From: VAZQ01 sp035293945
Lineage (GTDB): Bacteria > Pseudomonadota > Alphaproteobacteria > Rhizobiales > Xanthobacteraceae
DNA length: 64,000 bases
Direction of reading: 5' to 3'
Assembly (NCBI GenBank): GCA_035293945.1
Contig: DATGLV010000024.1
Span: 434,001-498,000 of the forward strand
The notes below the pieces were generated by a model. That model searched no databases and was not told where the DNA came from. It worked only from the letters and a program-made list of their open reading frames with translations. The position numbers and the translations under genes are program-made. Within the stretch, counting starts at the first letter, position 1; the number at the start of each line of letters is the position of its first letter. Below are positions 15,276 through 23,267 of the stretch, piece after piece.

Positions 15276-16805
15276 ATGCAGCAAATATTGCCCGAAGGAT
15301 TTTCTCAACGGCTGCACGAGCGGTTGTCCTCTCCCCGGGCCTGTCCAAGCGGCCGCTTTTCCGGACGCGGCATCGTCACCTGTGCGGGGGGCCCGCGCTA
15401 TTTCACCTGCGTCTGGGTGCTGATCTGGGTGCTGCGGCGCGTCTTCCGCACCTCGCTTCCTATTCAGGTCTGGCATCTGGGCGCGATCGAGATGAGCGAG
15501 GGTATGCGCGCCACCTTGGAAGAGGAGGGCGTCGAAGTGGTGGATGCCGAGACGGTGATCGCGCGCCATCCGGCCCGTGTCGCGCGCGGCTGGCCACTCA
15601 AGCCGTACGCCATCGCCAACAGCCGCTTCCAGGAAGTGCTTTATCTCGACGCCGACACTGTTCCGCTCGCCGATCCCGCCGCAGTCTTCGACTGGAGCGA
15701 CTATCGGGATTCCGGCCTGCTGCTTTGGCCGGATATTCTCGACCTCAAGTCCGAGAACCCGATTTGGAGGAAAGTAGGCCTCGCGCCGCGCGATTGCGTC
15801 AGCGTCGATTCCGGCATTCTCGCCGTCGACAAGGCGCGCGCCTTTGCGGTGCTCGATCTAGCGGTTTTGTTGAACGAGCATTGGGAGGAGCTCTACGACC
15901 TCCTGCACGGCGACAAGGACACTTTCCTGCTTGCCTGCCGGCTCATCGATTACCCGGAGGCCATGATCGCGCATCGACCGTTCGATCTTGACTCCGACCT
16001 GGTGCAGCGCGACCCGCATGGCAACGCGTTCCTGCATCACCGCACGCGCACGAAATGGAGCTTGAAGAGCCGCAATCGGCCGGTCGCCGTGGCGGCGTTC
16101 GATGCTGACTGCGCGGCGGCGCTGGCCGAGCTCGGACGCCGGTGGAGTGGAGCCGTATTCCATGCGCCGGCGCGCAGCGAGGCCGCGCGCGCCGCCGAGG
16201 CGGAGCTGGTGGCGATACGCCGCTTCGACTATGCGAGCTCGGTGGTACGCACGCTCGAGCTCCTGTCCGGCAACCGCGTTGGGGAGGGGAGGGCCGAATA
16301 CGAGCAGCATTGGGCGGTGGTGGAACGCGAGGGCAAGCTCGTTCTGCAGCTCTATTCCGACGTGCAGCTGCATGTTGAGCTCACTCGGCTCGACGACGGC
16401 AGCTGGCGCGGCGCCACCGTTGTGACACCGCACTTCTCCGTGCGCCTGGTCGCTCAATCGGCCGCGCAGACCTTCCCAAATCGGGGGATCAAGCGCCTGA
16501 CGCGCAGCGGAGCCGATGTGGTCGCGGGGCTGCTCACGGCGGCAGGGATGGCGGCCGGCTACGATGAAAGCCTCGCGCGTGATCTCGCGGCCGCGCTTCG
16601 CCTCATCAACGGCGCGTTCGACGACATACCTGAGGAGCTCGCCGCGCATCTCGTGCGGCTCCCGCTCGATGCGCATTGGCGCGAGGCGCTCGGCCGTCTG
16701 CTGACCGAGCTCGAGTCCGCCCGCAATCGCCGCCTTGAACTCGCGGGCGACCGTGCCGAGCATCCGCTCTGGATCAATCCCGCGCACTATCTGCGCGTGA
16801 TGTGA
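15276..16805 (+). CDS. Putative mannosyltransferase (PF11051-like)
   Basis: The product is 509 aa. The front half has GRGIVTCAGGPRYFTCVWVL, QVWHLGAIEMSEG, ...WPLKPYAIANSRFQEVLYLD, ADTVPLADP and VDSGILAVDK. These are the signature of the MNN1/MNN2-type 'mannosyltransferase, putative' family with its DxD metal site (LDADT). The C-terminal 200 residues (after about 310) form an unassigned domain. The gene starts an apparent operon running through the GT4, PqqD-like and HprK-like genes, with gaps of 9-42 bp or overlaps. It is probably cytoplasmic, as no signal or membrane span is evident. Confidence 0.75.
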   Translation: MQQILPEGFSQRLHERLSSPRACPSGRFSGRGIVTCAGGPRYFTCVWVLIWVLRRVFRTSLPIQVWHLGAIEMSEGMRATLEEEGVEVVDAETVIARHPARVARGWPLKPYAIANSRFQEVLYLDADTVPLADPAAVFDWSDYRDSGLLLWPDILDLKSENPIWRKVGLAPRDCVSVDSGILAVDKARAFAVLDLAVLLNEHWEELYDLLHGDKDTFLLACRLIDYPEAMIAHRPFDLDSDLVQRDPHGNAFLHHRTRTKWSLKSRNRPVAVAAFDADCAAALAELGRRWSGAVFHAPARSEAARAAEAELVAIRRFDYASSVVRTLELLSGNRVGEGRAEYEQHWAVVEREGKLVLQLYSDVQLHVELTRLDDGSWRGATVVTPHFSVRLVAQSAAQTFPNRGIKRLTRSGADVVAGLLTAAGMAAGYDESLARDLAAALRLINGAFDDIPEELAAHLVRLPLDAHWREALGRLLTELESARNRRLELAGDRAEHPLWINPAHYLRVM

Positions 16806-16814
16806 GCCGACGAA

Positions 16815-18110
16815 ATGGACGGGCAGGTCCCGCGCCAGCGCCTTCTGTTCCTGGCGCCCATCGTCCCCGGCGAACGCGGCAATGGGCTGGCGATGCGCTG
16901 CGGCTTTCTGCTCGCCGCATATGCGCGTGCGTTCCAAGTCGACCTTGCGGTCATTCCGCTCGCCGCGGGCGGTGCCGAGCTCGATGACTTCGTGTTGAGC
17001 CGCGTGCGGCGCGCAAGAATATTTCCCGCGGCGACGACGGACAGTCATTTCGGCTTGATCGCGCGGCTCAAGGATGTTGAGGCGCGGCGCACGGCATTCG
17101 AGCGCTACGGCAGGCCGGCATTGATGAGCCGCGTGACCGTTGAGCTGCGCGCCGAGCTTGCGAGCTGGTGCGCTCTTGAAACCTATCACGTCGTGCATGT
17201 CTCGCGCCTTTATCTCGCCGAGCTCGCGGCCCCCTGGCTTACGGTGCACAAGCGCAATGCGCTTTGCGTGCTCGATTGCGACGAGGACGAGTCAGCCGCG
17301 CACTATCGCATTGCCCGCATGCGTGAGCGCGCCGGTGACCGCGAAGGTGCCGTCTGGGAGCGCATGGAGGCGCGCGCCTTCGCACGCATCGCCGCCGAAT
17401 GGCTGCCCCGCTTTGATTGCCTCCTTGCAGCCGCGCCCGGGGAGAGCCAATCGCTGTCGCGGCGCGCCGGCAGTCGGCCGGTCTTCACCATTCCAAATAC
17501 TATCGCGGTTGGGCCGCTCCTCAGCAAGCAGCCGCGCAGCGCGCGCCGGCGTCCACGCACGCTCATTTTTGTCGGCAACATGAGCTATGCGCCCAATGTG
17601 GACGCCGTCCGGTGGTTTGCCAGATCGGTTTGGCCGCGCCTGCGCCGAACCATGCAGGTACCGCTCCGCCTCCTGGTCGTCGGAGCCGATCCGCCGGTGT
17701 CGATCATGCGCCTGGATGGCTGCTGCGGCATCCGCGTGAGCGGACCTGTGCGCGAGGTCGCGCCTTTCTATGCGGCGGCCGATCTCGCCATCGTGCCGCT
17801 GCGCGCAGGCGGCGGCACCCGCATCAAGCTCATCGAAGCGGCCGAGCGCCGCGTGCCGGTCGTTTCGACCGCATTCGGGGCCTCCGGCACAGGCCTGCGC
17901 CACGGGCTCGAGCTTCTGATCGCCGAGGATGCAGCCGCTTTTGCAGCGGCCTGCGCTTCACTCCTCACGAAGCCAAGGCGGGCCAGCGCGATGGCCGCAC
18001 GCGCGCGCCGCCGGGTGCGGCTCGACTACAATGCCCGCTTCTGGGCCCGGCGCGTCATCGACCTGATCAGGGAACTGATGATCGATGACAGGGAGCCGGG
18101 GGCTTGGTAG
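16815..18110 (+). CDS. Glycosyltransferase family 4
   Basis: The product is 431 aa with the two-domain GT-B layout. The N-terminal part begins LLFLAPIVPGERGNGLAMRC. The C-terminal part contains TLIFVGNMSYAPNVDAVRWF, ISGP-like RVSGPVREVAPFYAAADLAI and the donor-binding region VPLRAGGGTRIKLIEAAERR ending VPVVST. That pattern matches GT4 enzymes that transfer a sugar from a nucleotide donor with retention. It starts 9 bp after the previous gene's stop. The acceptor is unknown. Confidence 0.82.
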   Translation: MDGQVPRQRLLFLAPIVPGERGNGLAMRCGFLLAAYARAFQVDLAVIPLAAGGAELDDFVLSRVRRARIFPAATTDSHFGLIARLKDVEARRTAFERYGRPALMSRVTVELRAELASWCALETYHVVHVSRLYLAELAAPWLTVHKRNALCVLDCDEDESAAHYRIARMRERAGDREGAVWERMEARAFARIAAEWLPRFDCLLAAAPGESQSLSRRAGSRPVFTIPNTIAVGPLLSKQPRSARRRPRTLIFVGNMSYAPNVDAVRWFARSVWPRLRRTMQVPLRLLVVGADPPVSIMRLDGCCGIRVSGPVREVAPFYAAADLAIVPLRAGGGTRIKLIEAAERRVPVVSTAFGASGTGLRHGLELLIAEDAAAFAAACASLLTKPRRASAMAARARRRVRLDYNARFWARRVIDLIRELMIDDREPGAW

Positions 18111-18151
18111 AAGCTTCAAGCAAGCAGAGGGACCAACGCATAGGACGCACT

Positions 18152-18424
18152 ATGGCCGAAGTCATTTTCCAGGCGGAGAATCTCGAGGTCAACGAGGTTC
18201 CGGACGGATACATTATCTACCAAACGGCGCGCGACCGCGTGCATTACCTCAACAAGACTGCGGCGGTCGTGTTCGAGTTCTGCGACGGCAATCTCGATGC
18301 CGACAGCATTGTGTCGCGTGTAGCGCAGGCCTTCGAGCTCGCCGATCCGGCCAAGAATGCCGAGATCGCCGCCTGCCTGGGCTCGCTGATCGAAGAAGGG
18401 CTGGTCCAATCTCATACGAAGTGA
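18152..18424 (+). CDS. PqqD-like protein (peptide-recognition fold)
   Basis: The product is 90 aa. The core EVPDGYIIYQTARDRVHYLN followed by KTAAVVFEFCDGNLDADSIV and GSLIEEGLV is the winged-helix PqqD fold. In PQQ, lasso and other ribosomal-peptide pathways this fold binds the precursor leader (RiPP recognition element). ATG 18152 has AGGA in front; a TTG at 18104 overlapping the GT4 stop would add 16 unconserved residues. Its end overlaps the next gene by GTGA, so it is translated together with the HprK-like kinase. The three leader-sharing genes 1.1 kb downstream are the obvious candidate partners. Confidence 0.85.
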   Translation: MAEVIFQAENLEVNEVPDGYIIYQTARDRVHYLNKTAAVVFEFCDGNLDADSIVSRVAQAFELADPAKNAEIAACLGSLIEEGLVQSHTK

Positions 18425-19248
18425 TTGCGCGGACGCTGCAGCGCCGCATCGTGCTGCGGACCGAGGACGCGCAAGTCTATTCTGCATTGCGCTATCTCGA
18501 ATGCGCGCCGGAGGTAGCGGGCGATGCGCCGCGCGAGCTCGAAATCCGCATCGAGCCCTATCGAGGCTACTACCGGATCCTCGAGCAGGAGGTCGCCGTC
18601 TGCGAGCTGCTGACCGCGGAGGACATCACCAACCATCTGCATCGGCGCCTGTTCGGGCTCGCCATCGAAGAGCGGCCCAAAGACCTGCTGCTGCATGCGG
18701 CGAGCCTGCGCCGGAACGGGCGGCGCCTGCTGATGGTCGGCACTGAAGGCGCCGGCAAGACCACGCTGACCCTTCGCCTCATGCTCGGCGGCTACGACAT
18801 CGAGGGGGACGAGAACGTCTTCGTCGACACGAACGGCGTCATCGCCCGCCCGCGCGGGATGCGCGTCAAGGAGGGGACGCTCGCCCAGCTGCCGCAGGTC
18901 GCTGACCGCATCGCCCAGGCGCCCCACATGGTCGACGGCAATGGCCGCAAAATCTACAATCTCGATCCCCGATTCCTCGGCGGCCGCTGGCAGATCCAGC
19001 CCGGAACCGTGGATATCATATTGTTGTTGCACGCGAACCACGGCGGAGCGTCCTCTATCCGCCCGCTCTCGCCGATCGCCGCCGGCCGCGAGATCATGGC
19101 GGAGATCGGTTTTCCAACGCTCGGGCGCGGCCGCGCGGTGGCCGCACTGGCAGGCCTGACCGGAAGGGCGCGATCCTTCGATGTTTCACTGGGAGAATCG
19201 ACGCAAGCGGTTGGCCTGATCGATCGCGTGCTGGCCGGGAGCGGTTGA
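18421..19248 (+). CDS. HPr kinase/phosphorylase-like ATPase
   Basis: The product is 275 aa from GTG 18421, which overlaps the PqqD-like stop. Residues 88-116 contain LLLHAASLRRNGRRLLMVGT followed by EGAGKTTLTL, the HprK-type P-loop, and GYDIEGDENVFVD supplies the downstream acidic residues. The N-terminal 85 residues are unlike classical HprK. Relatives of this stand-alone kinase occur in lasso-peptide clusters, where some phosphorylate the precursor. A role in modifying the leader-sharing peptides is inferred from coupling to the PqqD-like gene. The longer open frame upstream of the GTG is a shadow of PqqD. Confidence 0.8.
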   Translation: MIARTLQRRIVLRTEDAQVYSALRYLECAPEVAGDAPRELEIRIEPYRGYYRILEQEVAVCELLTAEDITNHLHRRLFGLAIEERPKDLLLHAASLRRNGRRLLMVGTEGAGKTTLTLRLMLGGYDIEGDENVFVDTNGVIARPRGMRVKEGTLAQLPQVADRIAQAPHMVDGNGRKIYNLDPRFLGGRWQIQPGTVDIILLLHANHGGASSIRPLSPIAAGREIMAEIGFPTLGRGRAVAALAGLTGRARSFDVSLGESTQAVGLIDRVLAGSG

Positions 19249-19497
19249 TCAGAGCCCGGGTGCGGCAGCTTGAGCACAGTGTAACAGAATCTAGACGGCG
19301 GCGGCCCTCGGCCCTTGAAGCTGTCGCGAAAACGCGAGACACTGACGGCAGGAGGGGGGACCTCTCAACAACCGCGGATTGCGGCCTGCCGGCTTTGCCG
19401 AAAGCTTTGCTGTGGGTCCTCGCTGGGCGCCTCCGCGCGCCTACGCTGCTGGTTCCGGACCAGCGGCCGTCACAACCGATGAGAGAGGGTGGCGATC

Positions 19498-19941
19498 ATG
19501 TCGGAAGAGAGCATGAATTCTGCTTTGGCGGGTGTCGACGCACGAAAGCGCGCGGCCTTGACGCGGTTGCTCGCCGGCACTGCTTTCGTGGCTCCAGTCG
19601 TGGCCTCCTATGCGATCGATGCGCTGTCGATATCGAAGGCACGGGCCGTCACCGCGAATGGGTCCGGTATCAATATCAGTGATCGCCGGCTCAAGACCGG
19701 GATCAAGCGACTGGCAACTCTTCCTTCCGGAGTCGGGCTCTACCGCTTCAGATATGTGTGGAGCGACACCGAATATGTGGGCGTGATAGCCCAAGAGGTG
19801 CGCGAGCTGATGCCTCAAGCCGTGGTCGAGGGGGCGGATGGCTTCCTGCGTGTCGATTACGAGGTGCTAGGCTTGGAAATGCAGACCTACGCGGACTGGC
19901 AGAAGCGCGAGGCAGCGCGCGCGCCGGCCATCGCCGCCTAG
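19498..19941 (+). CDS. Leader plus S74 self-cleaving chaperone domain, copy A
   Basis: The product is 147 aa. Residues 1-60 form a leader nearly identical in three tandem genes: a polar start (MSEESMNSALAGVDARKR), a hydrophobic core (LTRLLAGTAFVAPVVASYAI) and the end SISKARAVTANGSGINI. Residues 61-147 match the peptidase S74/intramolecular chaperone domain of phage tail spikes: S61-D-R-R-L-K-T, VWSDTEYVGVIAQEVRELMP and DGFLRVDYEVLGLEMQ. In that family cleavage occurs just before the serine. The predicted products are a 60-residue leader peptide and an 87-residue chaperone fragment. GAGGGTGG precedes ATG 19498; an upstream GTG (19489) is less likely. Membrane targeting of the leader is possible but unproved. 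Confidence 0.8.
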   Translation: MSEESMNSALAGVDARKRAALTRLLAGTAFVAPVVASYAIDALSISKARAVTANGSGINISDRRLKTGIKRLATLPSGVGLYRFRYVWSDTEYVGVIAQEVRELMPQAVVEGADGFLRVDYEVLGLEMQTYADWQKREAARAPAIAA

Positions 19942-20010
19942 CCGGGAGCCCCTTGGGGCGAGTAGCAGCCGCAGCGCAGGGATCGCGGAACGACGATCAT
20001 GGGAGGCGAT

Positions 20011-20454
20011 ATGTCGGAAGAAAACTTGAATTCCGCATTGGCGGGCGTCGACGCACGAAAGCGCGCGACCCTGACACGATTGCTGGCCGGCACTGCTTTC
20101 GTGGCTCCAGTCGTGGCGTCCTACGCGATCGATGCCCTCGCGATATCGAAGGCGCAAGCCTTGACCGCGAATGGCTCCGGCATCGCAGCCAGTGATCGCC
20201 GGCTCAAGACCGCTATCAAGCGACTGGCAACTCTCTCCTGCGGACTCGGGCTCTATCGTTTTAAGTATCTGTGGAGCGACACCGAATATGTGGGCGTGAT
20301 GGCCCAAGAGGTGCGCGAGCTGATGCCTCGAGCCGTGGTCGCGGGGCCGGATGGGTTTCTGCGTGTCGATTACGCCATGCTTGGCCTGGAAATGCAGACC
20401 TACGCAGACTGGCAGAAGTGCGAGGCGTTGCGTGCGCCTGCCATCGCCGCCTAG
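20011..20454 (+). CDS. Leader plus S74 self-cleaving chaperone domain, copy B
   Basis: The product is 147 aa. It is a close duplicate of copy A, with the same length and the same position of the predicted cleavage site (S61-D62). The leader differs at a few places (AISKAQALTANGSGIAA). The chaperone part reads SDRRLKTAIKRLATLSCGLG, then YLWSDTEYVGVMAQEVRELM and DGFLRVDYAMLGLEMQ. GGGAGG lies just before ATG 20011. The 69-bp gap to copy A contains no gene. High identity implies a recent duplication. A cysteine (SCGLG) appears only in copy B. Confidence 0.8.
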   Translation: MSEENLNSALAGVDARKRATLTRLLAGTAFVAPVVASYAIDALAISKAQALTANGSGIAASDRRLKTAIKRLATLSCGLGLYRFKYLWSDTEYVGVMAQEVRELMPRAVVAGPDGFLRVDYAMLGLEMQTYADWQKCEALRAPAIAA

Positions 20455-20516
20455 CACGGGAGCGGTTTAGGACGCCGTAGTTCACGGATCGCCGAAAGAC
20501 CAGACGAGGAGCGAGT

Positions 20517-20702
20517 ATGTCGGACGAGAATATGAATGCCGCTTTGACGGGTGTCGATGCGGAAAAGCGCACGACGCTGACACGACTGCTCACCGGCACC
20601 GCCTTCGTGGCCCCGATTGTGGCTTCTTATGCGATCGACGCGCTCACCATCTCGAAGGCGCAGGCCAGCGCCGCGAATGGATCTGGCCTCACGCCGGTCT
20701 AA
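20517..20702 (+). CDS. Leader-only peptide, copy C
   Basis: The product is 61 aa. It aligns over its whole length with residues 1-60 of copies A and B: the polar start MSDENMNAALTGVDAEKR, the core LTRLLTGTAFVAPIVASYAI and the end TISKAQASAANGSGLTPV. It then stops where the S74 serine would be. It therefore looks like an already-processed form of the other two. The ribosome site GAGGAG is well placed, so it should be made. It could be the effector peptide itself or a peptide whose maturation no longer needs self-cleavage. No cysteine or Ser/Thr-rich core typical of lanthipeptides is present. Confidence 0.78.
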   Translation: MSDENMNAALTGVDAEKRTTLTRLLTGTAFVAPIVASYAIDALTISKAQASAANGSGLTPV

Positions 20703-20732
20703 ACCGCGCTACCGGTTGACATCGAACGCGAG

Positions 20733-21842
20733 ATGCCGGCGCGGTTGTCAGCGTCCCTGATCGTTCGCGATGAGTCTGCCTTCATCGAGGATTGCCTTAA
20801 GTCGCTCGTCGGGAACGTCGACGAGATCGTTCTCGCCGATACCGGGTCGCGCGACGACACGCTCGCCAAAGCTGCCCGCTATCCGATCTCCCTGCATCAC
20901 TTCACCTGGTGCGGGGATTTCTCGGCGGCGCGCAACTATGCGATCGAGCGCTCGACCGGCGACTGGATCCTCTATATCGACGCTGATGAGCGCCTCGTGG
21001 TGCCGGATCGCGCAAGGCTGCGCGCCATGTTGGACGAAAAGGACAAGGCAGCCTTCAAGCTACGCCTGCATCCCCGCGTGGGCTGGACCGCCTACGCGGA
21101 GCTACGCCTGTTCCGCAATGATCCGCGCATCCGCTTCCAAGGTGTCATCCATGAGCGTGTGCAAGACCATGTCGAAAAGGTGTGCGAAAGCGACGGGCTT
21201 CTCGTCGGGACCTCGGACCTGACGCTTCACCACGTGGGTTATGAGGGCGATCAGACCCATAAGCTCGGGCGGAATATTCCGCTGCTGCGCGACTACCTGG
21301 CCCGTGAGCCTACGCGTGTCTATTGCTGGTGGCACCTCGGCGAGATGCTGCGCCTGGCCGGCGATGAGGCCGGCGCGCGCGAGGCTTGGGCAAACGGCAT
21401 TGCGGTTGTGCGTGGCCGGCCGCCGCAAAGCGTCACGGCGAGCGAGAGCCCACCGCACATGTCTCTCATTCAATTGCTGTCGAGCCGCGGAGAGTCGCCT
21501 GGCCCGCTGCTCGACGAAGCGCTGACGCTCTTTCCGCACAATCTTGCCTTGCAATGGATGGCCGCCAAGCTGAGCATCGAGGCGGGCGACGATGAGCGAG
21601 CCCGTCCGATCCTCGAGCGGCTTTCGGCCATCGATGCCGACACGCTCTTCGATCCCGATCTCGCCTATGAGAAGGCCCTGTTCTCGCATTTGTCGCGCGA
21701 GGCGCTGGCGCTCTGCCATTTCCGCGCCGGCCGCTTCGCCGAGGCCGCGCGCTGGTACCGCGCCGCCGCGCCGGCTGCCCCCGATCCGGCTGCTTGCGAG
21801 CTCAAGGCGCGTCTTGCCGAGGCGCGATTGGCCGCGCGCTGA
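20733..21842 (+). CDS. SunS-like family 2 glycosyltransferase with helical C-terminal part
   Basis: The product is 369 aa. The catalytic GT2 domain occupies residues 1-230: LSASLIVRDESAFIEDCLKS, LADTGSRDDTLAKA, HFTWCGDFSAARNYAIERST and the DxD motif ILYIDADERL. This order, including the 'GDFSAARN' block, is shared with SunS, the S-glycosyltransferase of the peptide sublancin, and with other GT2 proteins. Residues 180-369 are alpha-helical with TPR-like character (YCWWHLGEMLRLAGDEAGAR). It starts 30 bp after the leader-only gene and is probably co-transcribed. A peptide substrate is inferred from this position; general polysaccharide GT2 roles remain possible. Confidence 0.8.
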   Translation: MPARLSASLIVRDESAFIEDCLKSLVGNVDEIVLADTGSRDDTLAKAARYPISLHHFTWCGDFSAARNYAIERSTGDWILYIDADERLVVPDRARLRAMLDEKDKAAFKLRLHPRVGWTAYAELRLFRNDPRIRFQGVIHERVQDHVEKVCESDGLLVGTSDLTLHHVGYEGDQTHKLGRNIPLLRDYLAREPTRVYCWWHLGEMLRLAGDEAGAREAWANGIAVVRGRPPQSVTASESPPHMSLIQLLSSRGESPGPLLDEALTLFPHNLALQWMAAKLSIEAGDDERARPILERLSAIDADTLFDPDLAYEKALFSHLSREALALCHFRAGRFAEAARWYRAAAPAAPDPAACELKARLAEARLAAR

Positions 21843-23018
21843 TCAATTCGCGCCGTCGCGCCGGTTACGTAAGCGCCGGAGGGTGTCTGCGCCATGCAAG
21901 CGCAGCAGAAAGCCGATGTGCCGCCCCGCCACGCCGAGCGGATTGCCCTTGCTCCCCGGATAGCGGGCGGCCAGCGTCTGCGGTGCGAAGGCGAAGCTCA
22001 GCTTGTCGGCGGCGAACAGAAAGCGTCGGAGCCAGGTCGGCGACTGTGCACGGCGCAGCGTCTTCTCTGCATGGGCGCGCGCTGCGGCGGAGGGCGTTAC
22101 GCTCGCCGGCGGCACGAGGCCGAACAAGAGCTCAGCCTGGGCGATCAAGCTGCCGAGAATGTCTGCTGCGCCGGCGCGCTGCATATGATGAGCGATGGCG
22201 CGCCAATCCTCGGCAGGGAGCCCATCGGCATGGCAAGCGAACTCCCAGACATCCTTCAGCGCCAGCACGTGACGCGCATAGCCGCGATCGCTCACCTGGT
22301 GATGCAGAAGCGCGTGCAACAGGTGCCAGGCGGGCGGCAAGACACGCAGCTGCCGATCTGCAAGACATCCCGCCACCGACACCGACCACAGGAGATCGGT
22401 CGCGACGATCCTGCGCCCCGCATAGCCGAGCGCTTCGACATGCGGCTCGACCGTAGAACAGCGATCGCTGCGTCGCATCTCCGGCAGGTGCTGATCAGTC
22501 GGCGCCTCCCGGCTCGCCGCCGCATAGCCCTCCGCCTCGAGGGCCGCGATGGCGGCCGCAGCGCTTCCCCGCGGCACCAGGATATCGAGGTCGCGCATGT
22601 CGCGTGCCTCGCTCCAGGGCGGCGAATCGTCGGTGAGATAGCGTCCACCCTTGATGAGCAGCGGCACGATCCCATGGCGGTTGAGCGCGGCCACCAGCTC
22701 GGCGAGCTGTTCGCGCAGCGCGGCGCGGCGATCGAGATGTCGCGCATAGGCGTCCTCGAGCACGCTGGTGACGTGCGTCCCGCTGCCCTTTCCGCCCGAC
22801 CGCGGCAGCGGCAGGAGCAGGGCGCGCTGCTTGAGAGCGAGTATGCAGGGCATCAGAACTGCGTGCCCGCTGGCGAAATCCACCAGCTGCTGCCAGCTGC
22901 TGCGGAAGAGCTTGGCGCGCAGGGCGCTTGTCGCCGGCACGGTGGGGCGCACGCGCAGTATCTCGCCGATCAGCCCGAGGCTCTCGGCGTCCGCTATGGT
23001 GGGGGGCAGGACCTCCAA
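21843..23018 (-). CDS. Nucleotidyltransferase-fold protein (PF14907-like)
   Basis: The product is 391 aa. The motif LLIKGGRYLTDD followed by RDMRDLDILVPRGSAAAAI matches the 'uncharacterised nucleotidyltransferase' family, whose acidic D-x-D pair would bind metal. A His-rich helical part follows (LHALLHHQVSDRGYARHVLA). Members of this family are common in lasso-peptide and other PqqD-containing clusters. The start is a TTG at 23018 with GGAG seven bases upstream, since no ATG is placed suitably. The gene is tail-to-tail with the GT2 gene, with stops adjacent. It therefore closes the island on the right. Confidence 0.78.
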   Translation of the reverse strand: MEVLPPTIADAESLGLIGEILRVRPTVPATSALRAKLFRSSWQQLVDFASGHAVLMPCILALKQRALLLPLPRSGGKGSGTHVTSVLEDAYARHLDRRAALREQLAELVAALNRHGIVPLLIKGGRYLTDDSPPWSEARDMRDLDILVPRGSAAAAIAALEAEGYAAASREAPTDQHLPEMRRSDRCSTVEPHVEALGYAGRRIVATDLLWSVSVAGCLADRQLRVLPPAWHLLHALLHHQVSDRGYARHVLALKDVWEFACHADGLPAEDWRAIAHHMQRAGAADILGSLIAQAELLFGLVPPASVTPSAAARAHAEKTLRRAQSPTWLRRFLFAADKLSFAFAPQTLAARYPGSKGNPLGVAGRHIGFLLRLHGADTLRRLRNRRDGAN

Positions 23019-23267
23019 CGCAACACTCCGCCAGTGCAGGAATCTCGAGAAGGCGCCGGTCCCCGGACCGGCGGGCCAAACAAGGTGACCGAGGCCGAAC
23101 CTACCGCATGATCCGGAAAAGAGGAGCCGCCGTTCGGAAGGTGGCCTTCGCGGGTGTTGGCCTGGGGGTTCTCCCCCAGGCGGCTTGTTGCCGAGGCCGG
23201 AGACCGCCTATGATCCAAAAAGGCGCCGCACCCTTGCGGTGCAAAAAGGCCCGCGGGCGGGGATCGG

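Noticed and set aside
18104..18151. Longer start for the PqqD-like protein (TTG at 18104)
   Set aside because: The added residues are unconserved and ATG 18152 has an AGGA site.
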